Shown: positions 9,802 to 18,178, counted from the first letter of the stretch. The stretch is 22,354 nt of DNA from Ophiothrix spiculata (GCA_000969725.1 JXSR01S072212.1), one strand, 5' to 3'. Made by a program: numbers and translations. The notes: generated from the letters alone by a model not told the origin.

Positions 9802-10265
9802 CTATGACGGGAATTAAGTGTCCACCTTTGAGTTGATACTTTCAATCTGCTCCACATTAAGAATCATAAAGATGAAGCCAGGGCAGCAAATTGTGCGGGA
9901 GCGGGGAGCAGCGCTCGCAGGAAGCAACAGAAGATATTGAGGAAATTGTGCCTTCTTGAGAAAAAATATATACGAGCTGATTGAGGAAACTTCAAAAACT
10001 TGCTCCTGAGGAAAAAATAATAATTTTATGCCCTGGATGAAGCCTTGTTGAGGGGAAGGGTATGAATGTTTTACAGATCTGAGAAACGTTTTGTTGGAAA
10101 ATATGCTAATTAAGTATCTCGTTTGCATAATTACTGAATGCCACCAGGTCTATACCTTCAACATCTTGAAATGTTGGTTTTAGTATTAGTAATATCATTT
10201 TTCAATATTGATCATGTAGCTCATGTGACTCACGTTTTTAAGCCAAAATCAGAGCTGTACGAAAG
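9802..10265. other. Intronic stretch with no recognised feature
   Basis: A/T-rich sequence with a GAGCGGGGAGCAGCGC island near 9900. I recognise no gene, RNA or repeat. Confidence 0.55.
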
Positions 10266-10268
10266 CAT

Positions 10269-10545
10269 GTAAGCCAAGGGGGGCAAACACATTTACCGTC
10301 CCGAAATTCATGTATCGTCCCGATGTATATACCATCAATTTGTTTGTAATGCGCGCGAAAATTGTGCTATTTTTAGCCAAAAATCAATATAAAACCTTGA
10401 CACTGGTGCTAAAATTTGCTTATTTTGACTAAAAATTTACGGGACAGTAAAAGTAGTAAAATATCGTCCCGATATTTTGATATTTGTCCCGCCAGCGTCC
10501 CGCTTTTTCAAGCCAGGGGGGGGGGGTGCAAGTCCTGCCCCCCGC
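10269..10545. repeat. GTCCCG-motif repeat bounded by AAGCCAGGGGG direct repeats
   Basis: AAGCCAAGGGGGGCAA near the start recurs as AAGCCAGGGGGGGGGGGTGC near 10511. In between, GTCCCG occurs five times (CCGTCCCGAAAT, TCGTCCCGATGT, TCGTCCCGATAT, TTGTCCCGCC, GCGTCCCGCT), and CGGGAC occurs once in the opposite sense. It is non-coding. The class is unknown to me. Confidence 0.5.
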
Positions 10546-10908
10546 TTCATACAGTCCTGTATATAAGCACTTTTTGAACACTTTAAATCAAGCTGAAACA
10601 AATCAAAAGTAAAATGTTTCCATATAAGTCATTGTCAAAAATCCTAGTGCATTGGTTACTGAAACACATATTATTTTACTCTCTGAGCTAGCCCATTCCA
10701 ATGTAACTTTACTTACTGGATGGCAGTGAACTCTCTGTTACGGATGTCCCTATTTTCTTTGAAATGAAATTTTTGTTCAGCAACTTTGTTCTCATAGGTC
10801 CTTGCACCTTTATGTGATTAGATAGGTTAGGCTATTTCATTTAAAATTCATACCCCCTGTGGAATATCAATTCATGGTCCTCAATGTACATTCAAGGTGA
10901 AATAGCCG

Positions 10909-11077
10909 TTTAGGTTGGGATTCCAAAGACTAAAAGTTGGGGTTAATTTCTAATGACTGTAACAGTTAAGTTTTGGTTTGATTTCCAAAAATGGCAAGTG
11001 TCAGTTTAGATTGGATTTCTAAAGACTGGAAGTTGTCATTTCTGGTTGGAATTCAAAAATACGAAGTGTTGCTTTTG
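10909..11077. repeat. Degenerate minisatellite, about 34-bp period
   Basis: Five diverged units follow the pattern GGTTGGATTTCTAAAGACTG then GAAGTTGTC: starts near TTAGGTTGGG, GGGGTTAATTTC, TTTTGGTTTGATTTCC, TTTAGATTGGATTTC and TTCTGGTTGGAATTC. A lone unit (TTTTGGTTGGAATTC) recurs near 11545. Confidence 0.6.
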
Positions 11078-11816
11078 GGCGCACTACACTAAAAAACTAG
11101 CACTCGCAATCCGGCATTTCTAAAATCGGCAAAATTGACTGCCCTTCTAAAAACAGGACTTCAAAACGTATGGAAAGGCAATATGTTCGGTCAATATTTT
11201 GTTCTAATCATAAAGTTAGGTTTATTTAAAGATGCTCTGATGCCATTTTTGATCTCCAGACTAATTTGGTAAAATTTAAAGGATTTTCCTTTAATTGCGC
11301 TTGATTCTGGAAATACAAAATTCAGCTCTCAGTGATAGGGGGCGTTATACTTCAGCGTCCAATTTCTTGAAATTTTTGCCTTGAAGGTGTACTTTTATCA
11401 TCATTTTGTGTTAGAAGAGACCATAATCATCTGAGAAAAGGAAGTGTTGAAGCAACCAGTTGCCTTATTATTGAGTTCTCGGGTGTTTTTAGGAAGCCAT
11501 TTTGTACAGTAAGTCAATGGGAAGCTCTATTGTGGTGTGTCGCCTTTTGGTTGGAATTCTAAAATCTTCCATAGAAGGGGTGTGATTTTCAGTTGGAGAC
11601 AGCCCATTAGATATGAACTGATAGCAGTACTTTTATGTTTTGAGTTTAATCAAAATATTTTTTAATGGTTCAAAATATTTTGGTAACAAAATTTTGTTGA
11701 CATTGATTATCATGTTTTGTAGTATTTAAGCTTGTTGGAAGTTGAATAGCATGGCACACAATCTTATTTCTTCTTTTCCTTTTAATAATATATCTGGTAT
11801 CTTAATTCTTCCTTTT
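11078..11816. other. Intronic stretch with no recognised feature
   Basis: Apart from one stray minisatellite unit near 11545, I see no gene or clear repeat structure. Confidence 0.55.
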
Positions 11817-12146
11817 TTAAAGGAGCTTGGTCCAATTTTTCAAAATTGAGTTTTTTTAATATCATATGAGAGATGACCACTCAGAAAATTCAAGTTTCAA
11901 ATTTCAGCTCAATCAGTCCAACTGCTTTGATTTTATGGGCGATTTTTTATTTTATGCCTATACGTTACTGTGTAAAATTAATAATGGTAACCATAATTAG
12001 ACACATTTTCATGTATATCTCCAAAATGAAAAATAATTAAGCCGTGAACTTTCACATGAGTTATTAGAAAAATATGAGCAACATTTTGGTACCAAAATAT
12101 CAAAAAGTTTGAAAAAAAGTTGAGGCAATCGGACCATGTCCTTTAA
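11817..12146. mobile_element. TTAA-bounded non-autonomous DNA element (330 bp)
   Basis: The left end TTAAAGGAGCTTGGTCCAAT and the right end (opposite strand) TTAAAGGACATGGTCCGATT form imperfect inverted repeats of about 20 bp. TTAA at both extremities fits the target site of piggyBac-type elements, but the terminus alone does not prove that superfamily. The interior is A/T-rich and non-coding, with a TTTTGGTACCAAAA palindrome near 12083. Confidence 0.65.
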
Positions 12147-12520
12147 TGCCGTCTTAACAATAGTGCCAATATCTAAGGGATATTTTGAAAGTATCAACCT
12201 ACTGAAGTAAAAGGTACCAGAGTGTTATTTTGAATGGTTTATGTGGTCACCTCCCTGGGGGGCATGGGGGAAGGGAGGTACTCAAAATTGATCTGGGCAT
12301 GGACTTGCCTCTGTGAATTTTGAAAAGCCATCTATCAAAATACCAATTTATGAAAAAGGAACCCATATATACACCAAATCTCCCATATTTTAAGACAAAT
12401 TCAAAAATGCCATGTTTTTGCCCAAACTTGGCGCTATTTTGGCACAATTTTTCTTAAGTTTTGTGAAGATATTGTCACAAATGTATAGGTTCATTGTGTA
12501 GACCTGACCGGGAAGTTCTC

Positions 12521-12588
12521 TTTTGGTCTATGCGTTGCGAACTCGCTTCGGGTGCGGGATGTCCCGAGTTCGAGTCCCGGCTGGGTCG
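12521..12588 (+). other. tRNA-Pro(CGG)-like segment inside LTR1
   Basis: TTGGTCTA starts the segment, then CTCGC-TTCGGGT-GCGGG (12542-12558) forms an anticodon arm with anticodon CGG at 12549-12551. GTCCCGAGTTCGAGTCCCGG follows as a T-arm with the loop TTCGAGT (12569-12575). This follows the order and much of the sequence of animal tRNA-Pro (TTGGTCTAGGGG, CTCGCTTCGGGTGCGAG, GGTCCCGGGTTCAAATCCCG). The D-arm is degenerate and no 7-bp acceptor stem forms, so it is tRNA-derived rather than a working tRNA gene. GTTCGAGTCC resembles an RNA polymerase III B box. Confidence 0.75.
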
Positions 12589-12860
12589 TATGAAAATTTC
12601 GGAATTTATTAAGCGCTGGTATGCTTCATGATTATTACAGTAGAGTAAGTGGGTGGGTTACGTTCGGCCCGTTACAATTTGGTGGCAGCGGTGGTCCCTA
12701 GGGTTTCTTAACGCGTAGGCGGACCCCCATTGGATTGAGTGCCAAGATGGGAGTTGTTGATGTTGTGATTCAGACACGAGGACGTGTCTAGTGTGAGGGC
12801 GGGAGTAATGTCACGATTGTATAGGTTCGTTCAGTGTATAGACCTGACGTGGAAGTCCTC

Positions 12861-12927
12861 TTTTAGTCTATGCTCTGCAATCTCGCTTCGGGTGCGGGAG
12901 GTCCTGGGTTGAGTCCCGGCTGGGTCG
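12861..12927 (+). other. tRNA-Pro(CGG)-like segment inside LTR2
   Basis: This copy reads TTTTAGTCTATG, then TCTCGCTTCGGGTGCGGGAG and GTCCTGGGTTGAGTCCCGG. The anticodon arm is intact with CGG. The T-loop has lost one C compared with the LTR1 copy (GTTGAGTCC against GTTCGAGTCC), while its T-stem is closer to a real tRNA (CTGGG/CCCGG). Each LTR therefore preserves a different part better, which suggests a common ancestor with a full T-arm. Confidence 0.7.
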
Positions 12928-13086
12928 TAAGAAAAATTTAGGAATTTATTAAGCGCTGGTATGCTTCGTGATTATTACAGTAGAGTAAGTGGGTGGGTTA
13001 CGTTCGGCCCGTTACAATATGCTTTAATTTGCACCATTTGGTACAAAGTTTGGAAAATTTAGAAAAGAAAACTTATTTTTTGTGAC

Positions 13087-13568
13087 GCGAAACAAGATCA
13101 TGCCACTCCATTTGTGAAAAAACTTCATTGGTTGCCTGTGAAAGAGCGTATCTTATTTAAAATTCTGCTTTATGTTTACAAATGTCTCAATGGACTTGCA
13201 CCGGACTACTTATCTTGTTGCTTGACACCATACACTCAATGTCGTCCTGGACTCTGCACTTGATACCACACGCCTTGCTCAACCCAACTACTCATCTAAA
13301 TTACTTTGGTTGGCCGCCAACAAGGCTTTCTCACTAGCTGCACCAGGTTTATGGAACGAAATACCCATCACCACTCGCTCCTCCAACTCGCTGTATACTT
13401 TTAAAAAAGCACTTTCACATTTGTATTCACACTAGTTTGCTCATTCTTGTAGTTTTTAAATGTATTGTGTATGCTCTGTTTTTCTGATTTTGTGTGGTTT
13501 TATGCGCTGTGATCTTAATGAAATGGCGCTTTAAAAATGCCCAGTTGTATGTATGTATGTATGTATGT
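13087..13568 (+). pseudogene. 3' end of a CR1/L2-like LINE, frameshifted
   Basis: The first frame reads ATPFVKKLHWLPVKERILFK then ILLYVYKCLNGLAPDYL and ends at TGA 13261-13263. A +1 shift continues with DTTRLAQPNYSS, ANKAFSLAAPGLWNEIP and SNSLYTFKKALSHLYSH, then a TAG at 13433-13435. LHWLPV..RI.FKI, LAP.YL, FS.AAP.LWN and a closing FK..L are the typical end of the ORF2 protein in CR1/L2/Jockey-group non-LTR retrotransposons, after the reverse transcriptase. The non-coding tail includes ATGGCGCTTTAAAAATGCC and finishes with (TGTA)n at about 13546-13568. The 5' truncation is severe, as is usual for LINE copies. It is dead and is inserted in the poly-G repeat copy B. Confidence 0.88.
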
Positions 13569-13740
13569 AAAACCACATTTTGCGAAGAAAGGGACCGATT
13601 GAAATACCTTTTGTCTGATTTTGCTACCCTAATTTTCGGCACGCCTTGTTTTCCCCTGGCTTGAAAAGTAGAAGGGGGATAACATATGGCATAGTTGTGG
13701 ATGTCTGTGTCGTCGTCTGCTTCGTCATCGGTGTTTTGAA

Positions 13741-14065
13741 AAGGGTTGACATTTGCCTCTAACTTCTGCATACTTCAATGGATTTCAACCAAACTTGGGT
13801 CATTGGTGCAGCATGGGAACTCGCATTTGTGCGTGAGGTCAAAGGTCATATAAGAACCCTAATATTTTAATGTGGTGAAAAGGTCATGTACCAAGGTCAA
13901 AGGTCAAATGAGGTCAAGTTGTTAAATAGGGTGAAAATGTCAATTTGGCATAAGTTGAAAAGTTGAAAGTCTAAATGGAACCAAACTTGGGTTTTGGATA
14001 TAATATAAGATTCCTCATGTTGATGAGGTCAAAGGCCGCATAACAAATGCCAAAGGTCATTTGTA
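13741..14065. repeat. AGGTCA-rich interspersed repeat, copy 2
   Basis: The repeat begins with TCTAACTTCTGCATACTTCA and ATGGATTTCAACCAAACTTGG and then contains many AGGTCA half-sites. Two form perfect DR1 arrays, AGGTCA-A-AGGTCA at 13836-13848 and 13894-13906. Further half-sites lie at 13881-13886, 13911-13916 and near 14054. The opening CAACCAAACTTGG recurs near 13980 (GGAACCAAACTTGG). It is non-coding and belongs to the same broad class as 6241-6495. Confidence 0.6.
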
Positions 14066-14425
14066 AACAATGCATTCCTTCTCGCTAAACATCTACATTT
14101 TTTGGGATCGTGTCGGCCAGGGGGGATCGCGTGGTTCTGAGAATCAGCATTTTGTACTATTAAAGTAGCCCTGGGGGTTTCTTAGGCAAGTTGGACATGG
14201 TTTGCAAGGAGAGTTTGGAATAAGAACCAAATAATTACTGAAATAGATGCTCAGGAAGCCAGTCACATTGGGATACCTACATGTTACTGTTATTTAACAA
14301 TGATTGTTAACTGGTACTCAGTGGTAGGGACTTTTGAAATGAGTAACTTGTAGGAGTTGCCTTGTGATAGGTTTTCGTACTGACACTGTTATTTTGGAAA
14401 ACCTGACAAATGGCAAAACGTACAT

Positions 14426-14614
14426 GTTAGACTATGGTCACAATACTTAGTACGAACAGTTAAGAACAGTGTTGAGTCCGTCTAAAAGAATCACAGGCAC
14501 GCTTCAAGCGAGCAAAGCGAGCAGCGAGTGCGTTGCTCGCTGTCCATGGTCCTGCTAGACGTACTTGACACTGTTCTTAACTGTTTGTACGAAGTATTGT
14601 AACCATAGTCTTAC
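14426..14614. mobile_element. MITE with about 57-bp inverted repeats and TTA flanks
   Basis: The left arm GACTATGGTCACAATACTTA and on, through GAACAGTTAAGAACAGTGTT, is matched on the other strand by GACTATGGTTACAATACTTC and AAACAGTTAAGAACAGTGTC. TTA lies directly outside both ends (14427-14429 and 14611-14613), compatible with the 3-bp TWA duplication of PIF/Harbinger elements. That assignment is inference. The centre holds GAGCGAGCAGCGAGTG-type repeats around CGAGC. The element is about 189 bp and non-coding. Confidence 0.75.
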
Positions 14615-14682
14615 TTATCTCGATATGTGTCTATAACTCAATTCAAATTGGTTGAAACTTGTAACATGTAGGTTAAACCAGG

Positions 14683-15104
14683 GGCCTATTTCATTAACAT
14701 TATTTTTTGCGATGATTGCAGACGCTCTCGCAAATTAGAAGCCATCGCAAATATCATTTGCGATGACTTTCCCATTTCACTAACATCTTTTCACTTTTAT
14801 CTCCATGGACGAGGCTATCGCAAATTTTGTGATGATCTCGTCCAAATATGGGAGGAAATAACATCACGTGATATCAAGAATTTGTGATGACTTCCATTTT
14901 CGACGTTTTCTTTGCGGATGCTCATAAGCACTCGCAAGATATTGCTCGCAAACAAAACAATCGCAAATGGTTTGCGATGATTGTTTTCATCGCATATCTA
15001 AGTGAAATCGGTTTCGGGAAATCCATCGCAAATTTGCGATGATCTCTCGCTTTTGCGATGAAATTTGGCATTTGCGATGGATTAAGACGTTAGTGAAATT
15101 GGCC
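14683..15104. mobile_element. Foldback element with iterated TTTGCGAT units (422 bp)
   Basis: The ends GGCCTATTTCATTAAC and, on the opposite strand, GGCCAATTTCACTAAC are inverted repeats. CCAGG occurs directly outside on both sides (14678-14682 and 15105-15109) and fits a 5-bp target duplication. The interior holds ten exact TTTGCGAT units, six forward and four reverse. It encodes nothing. It lies about 190 bp upstream of the final exon. Confidence 0.8.
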
Positions 15105-15292
15105 CCAGGACAGGTTTTCCCAGACTCTATAACATTTGCATAACCTCTGTACATGGATTATATTATAGTACATAGAATCAATACTGAGAATGAAACAAGA
15201 GGGTAGAATTTCTATCTCAAGTTCCTTTTGAAAAACTTGGGTCTCTTTCCAAATCTTAATATGGTGCTGTTTTGTGTGTTTGTTTTTCACAG

Positions 15293-15375
15293 TTTGTCCA
15301 GCTGGATGGAAGCCTGGGGCCAAGACTATCAAACCCAATCCAGAACAGAAAAACGAGTACTTTAGTAGCACTTAA
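15293..15375 (+). CDS. Typical 2-Cys peroxiredoxin, terminal coding exon
   Basis: Joined in phase to G of the previous exon it reads [20 protein letters not shown] then NEYFSST and a TAA stop (15373-15375). VCPAGWKPG carries the resolving cysteine that forms the intersubunit disulfide with the peroxidatic cysteine in typical 2-Cys peroxiredoxins. The C-terminal YF, together with GLG, is the hallmark of the hyperoxidation-sensitive eukaryotic type. There is no ER-retention-like tail. The tail ([14 protein letters not shown]) is like Prx1/2. The acceptor is tgtttttcacag. The 3' untranslated region must follow, but its end cannot be fixed from sequence alone. Confidence 0.96.
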
Positions 15376-17410
15376 CCATGGTAACAGTAAGCACGTTTTG
15401 TGAGGTGATGAAAACTGAAAATGTTTTGTGTTGTTGCAAAACTCTTAACCACTGCAGTTTCAATATGTTGTATTTATAGTTAAAACAGGATGCACCAGAT
15501 CGGTAGGCCTACGTGTTAGAACAAAAACTGGGGCTCAATTCAAGTGACAGATTTCAAGAGGATGCCAAACTTACATTTTGAATCGTCATAGAGAGCAATT
15601 TTTAGTAGATTCAGTTTGTTTACTGAAACTTGTTTCTGAAATGAAATTTGTACCGACGTGTGATATCAAGTTTTCATTGTTGCATATCGCCTTTTTGATG
15701 ACAATATTTTGGTAGATCATAATGAAGTACTCTCACACATAAGTTTGTACATGAATTGGTTCATAGTGGCCTGAGATATTGAATCATGAATGCTTAATTA
15801 GGCCTAAAAATTGTTTGATTCGTGTAACCAGACGGACCCTAATTTTCTGGTCAAATTAAAAATAAAATAAAAAATAGGGTAAGAAAAAAGCACCCAAATT
15901 TGGTGAATTGGGTGTTTTTTGACAAAATTAATGAAGAAAGCACACAAACTAGCCCAAAATTTGGTATATTTTACTGAAAAAAAGCCTACCTATCTACCTA
16001 CCTACCTTAAGTTTCTTTCCATATTACCCCAATTAGACAATTTTTTTAGGCCTAAGCCGGTGTAAATTGACCTGGTTCACAATATTTTGGAATCAAGCTA
16101 AATTAGCCAATTTACACTGATATTAATGGGGTTAATGAATATGCAGCCGTATCTTGGGCCACCATAAATCATGCTTTTTCATCATGATTTACAGAAACAT
16201 CAAATATGGTGCATGATATGCGTGAAAACAAAATCGGACATGCCTTTTGTGTCGCCTAAATTGACAAATAATAATTTGTTGCACACGATACTGCACAGGC
16301 AGTAACTTTGCATTTGAAAAATTGACACAAACCTCTCAAGCCCATCATCAATTCATGTGAAATGATCTGTCTGTTTGGCAAGGACCAGATTGACTGCAAA
16401 TTTAGCTGTATAGTATGGGCTGGTGTAGCAAGGCTGGATGAAATCTCTTTCTTGAAATCTGTGTGCTCAATTTATAGTTTCTTCAAATTAGCCCCTGTGA
16501 GAATTGTTTGGTCTAGCTGTAATCGAAATAAGATCAAATTGGGATACTTTGAATTGGCAGATTGCTCAAAGTGACCCCCTCATGTGTGTAACCCAGGCAG
16601 TATTTTGACATGTGCAATGTTTGGTGATCCAAAATTGTCCAAAAACAATAATCCAGCTCTCTGGATAATTACGCATTGTCTGGTATATTGTTTTATGAGC
16701 AACATTATATTTAGTTTTGTTGGTTTATGTTAGCAAAAATACAACATTGAAATGATATTTAGAGCTCATTTTAGTTAACCATGACAATTTATGCCATTAT
16801 TAAAGGTTTTCCAAAGTGGTGTAGATTAATTCATACCAATAAACTCTACCAAGTTACAATTTGAGGATTCAAGATATATATTAATCAGATCTATTCATAA
16901 GGCCATCTAAGGGGTAATTGTTACCAAAACTTCCAAGTAGGCCGTCTCAGTTGTATTAACAAACTTTGCCTGGTTTAAAATGCTCATAGTTAGCTGAAAT
17001 GGACTTTAGTTACTTAGCAAAATTGTGGACAAATAGAAGTATTTATGTTAGCTGTATTCCTAGTTATTTGTATTTTTTATCCACAAATATTCTTCTTAAG
17101 CCAAAGCTTTCTTGCATTATTTATCCAGCATTTATCATATCAAGTTAAAAGTGTGTGATACCGCTAAGAATTATCATACAGATAGCTGTTGGCATTATAA
17201 AGCTTATATAACATGTAAAAAGGTTCCAGTTATTTGATTGGCTATGCTAGATCACATGACATATAATGTTTCAGTTATATATTATATATATATGAAACAA
17301 GTATTTCATGTTCCTTAGTACAAATATGTTTTAGTTATCTTCAGATCTTGATAAGGAGTGTGCAGCTAGTTTTGTAGGGTAATTTTGCCCTTGCTTTAGA
17401 ACCCCGCACA
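15376..17410 (+). other. Peroxiredoxin 3' UTR and downstream sequence
   Basis: This region must begin with the 3' UTR. Overlapping AATAAA hexamers at 15861-15871 and another at 16838-16843 are possible polyadenylation signals. The first pair lies in A-rich sequence that also looks repeat-derived, so neither is certain. There is a short (CTAC)n-type microsatellite at 15985-16007 and a (TA)n tract at about 17275-17293. No second gene is recognisable. Confidence 0.5.
15985..16007. repeat. CTAC/CTAT microsatellite
   Basis: Short runs of CTAC and CTAT units. On the minus strand this reads as a GTAG-type tract that could be the tail of a retroelement, but no coding part was found. Confidence 0.75.
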
Positions 17411-17570
17411 TAGGGCTGGGATCACATAGAAGTATACGCATTGGTATACGGTATATGATATTCGCTATTTGCTCCTGGGGAGCACCCATGTGTTATGAGG
17501 ATAATTCCTGTCAATTTTAAATATGAGTGCCTCTCCCGGGACCGTATACTTCTCTGTGATCGCAGCCTTA
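17411..17570. mobile_element. MITE with 28-bp inverted repeats and TA ends
   Basis: TAGGGCTGGGATCACATAGA then AGTATACG (17411-17438) is matched on the other strand by TAAGGCTGCGATCACAGAGA and AGTATACG (17543-17570). TA at each extremity fits a TA target duplication. The element is about 160 bp, with an A/T-rich non-coding interior. Confidence 0.75.
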
Positions 17571-17803
17571 AACATTAAAAACTGTATGAGTAACATTTTC
17601 CAGTGTATAAAAAGTACCCATTTCTGTTTATATATGTAGGTGCAAGTGCTTTCAGTAGTGTACCAAGACTTTAATTTATGACTGGTATACAGGTATTCCT
17701 AGTGATGTATTGATCCAAGTAACCGCCAAACTTAAATGGGACTTATTTTAACATGTATGCACAATATATCTATGAATGTTGTCGATCATCCAGGTTGCTT
17801 CAA

Positions 17804-17938
17804 ATAGCAAAACATTAAATAAATCTGGTCAACTGGACTTAGGTTTTTGATAACTACAGTATCGCTCCTCATCCAAGGAGCATCATCAGGCCGTGTGATC
17901 TTCTGTTGGCTTGTTGATCCATGACGGTGTAGAATAGT
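17804..17938 (-). repeat. Penelope-like element terminal repeat, minus-strand copy
   Basis: This 135-bp arm is the near-perfect reverse complement of 18179-18313. On the minus strand it runs from ACTATTCTACACCGTCATGG through CACACGGCCTGATGATGCTC and GATACTGTAGTTATCAAAAA to AAATGTTTTGCTAT. Sequences of the form CTGATGA-stem-CTTGGATGA-stem followed by GTCCAGTTGACCAGATTTAT are characteristic of the pseudo-LTRs of Penelope-like elements. It also encodes the last residues of the GIY-YIG frame that enters from 17939. Confidence 0.75.
17858..17889 (-). ncRNA. Candidate degenerate hammerhead ribozyme core, minus strand
   Basis: On the minus strand CTGATGA is followed by T, a 5-bp stem GCTCC/GGAGC with the loop TTGGATGA, then GATAC. 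This is the CUGANGA-stem II-GAAA layout of hammerhead ribozymes, which are described in Penelope-like terminal repeats. GATA instead of GAAA and the extra T before stem II make activity doubtful. I could not define stems I and III convincingly by eye. Confidence 0.4.
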
Positions 17939-18178
17939 CATGTGATGAGAGACATAAACACATTTTCTTGATCGCTGGGTCGTAGTGTTGCGAAGATTAT
18001 GTCTAAGGACCCCTCCTCTGTTAAGGGAAGGATCCTCCCTACGGACATAGATGGCTTCTTTGACTCCTCTCCCAAACCACTTTTGTTCCTTGTCCAAAAT
18101 TACAATGTCTTTATCCTCAAAGATGTGTTTGGAATCTTTGAGATGTGAATAAATAGCAGAATCGTTAAGTCCCGTTGA

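Larger units (their letters stand above)
12469..13020. mobile_element. TRIM: miniature LTR retrotransposon with tRNA-Pro-like LTRs
   Basis: Two direct repeats, LTR1 12473-12676 (204 bp) and LTR2 12809-13016 (208 bp), begin TGTCAC and end GTTACA. They surround only 132 bp. ATAT flanks both sides (12469-12472 and 13017-13020) as a target duplication. TGGTGGCAGCGGTGG at 12680-12694 lies just inside LTR1 and fits a minus-strand primer-binding site that would pair with a tRNA ending CCA. The purine-rich GTGAGGGCGGGAGTAA abuts LTR2 as a polypurine tract. The internal region has no coding capacity, so mobilisation would depend on proteins from another LTR element. The orientation is uncertain on general grounds, but PBS and PPT placement indicate the + strand. 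The LTRs differ at many positions, so this is not a recent insertion. Confidence 0.9.
12247..13640. repeat. Poly-G repeat family, copy B (split by two insertions)
   Basis: The landmarks follow copy A in order: a G-rich start with ACTCAAA, AATACCAATTTATGAAAAAG, GGAACCCATATATAC, a TTTTGGCAC segment, then the TRIM (12473-13016). It continues with ATGCTTTAATTTGCACC and AATTTAGAAAAGAAAAC, then the LINE (about 13087-13568), then ACATTTTGCGAAGAAAGGGA, CCGATTG and CTGATTTTGCTACCC. The pieces on either side of each insertion continue the copy A sequence. This shows that the copy is older than both insertions. Confidence 0.7.
2335..15292 (+). other. Intron 2 of the peroxiredoxin gene (12,958 bp, transposon-rich)
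   Basis: The intron runs from the gtaaga donor at 2335 to the tgtttttcacag acceptor ending at 15292, phase 1. It is far longer than all visible coding sequence together. Much of it is assigned to individual repeats listed separately; the sizeable unassigned stretches have their own entries. I saw no host exon within it: the other open frames are short and resemble nothing known. Confidence 0.9.
17786..18178 (-). pseudogene. Penelope-like retroelement, C-terminal GIY-YIG endonuclease remnant
   Basis: On the minus strand the open frame reads STGLNDSAIYSHLKDSKHIF, EDKDIVILDKEQKWFGRG, VKEAIYVRREDPSLNRGG, VLRHNL and so on to a stop at 17786. RGVKEAIYV..E.PSLNRGG.LRH is the conserved end of the GIY-YIG nuclease domain in animal Penelope-like reverse transcriptases. 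The Glu of KEAI and the Asn of LNRG correspond to conserved GIY-YIG positions. The GIY and YIG motifs and the whole reverse transcriptase are missing: the frame is cut where the inverted terminal repeat begins at 18179. After RHNL the sequence diverges from the family consensus. It is a dead 5'-truncated copy. Confidence 0.82.

Noticed and set aside
12521-12588. A functional tRNA-Pro gene
   Set aside because: No acceptor stem can be formed, the D-arm is degenerate, and the segment is repeated in both LTRs of a mobile element.
13546-13568. (TGTA)n as an independent microsatellite
   Set aside because: It sits exactly at the 3' end of the LINE remnant and is best read as its tail.
15861-15871. 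Definite polyadenylation signal of the peroxiredoxin gene
   Set aside because: The hexamers lie in A-rich, probably repeat-derived sequence. Several other AATAAA occur further on, so the 3' end cannot be fixed.
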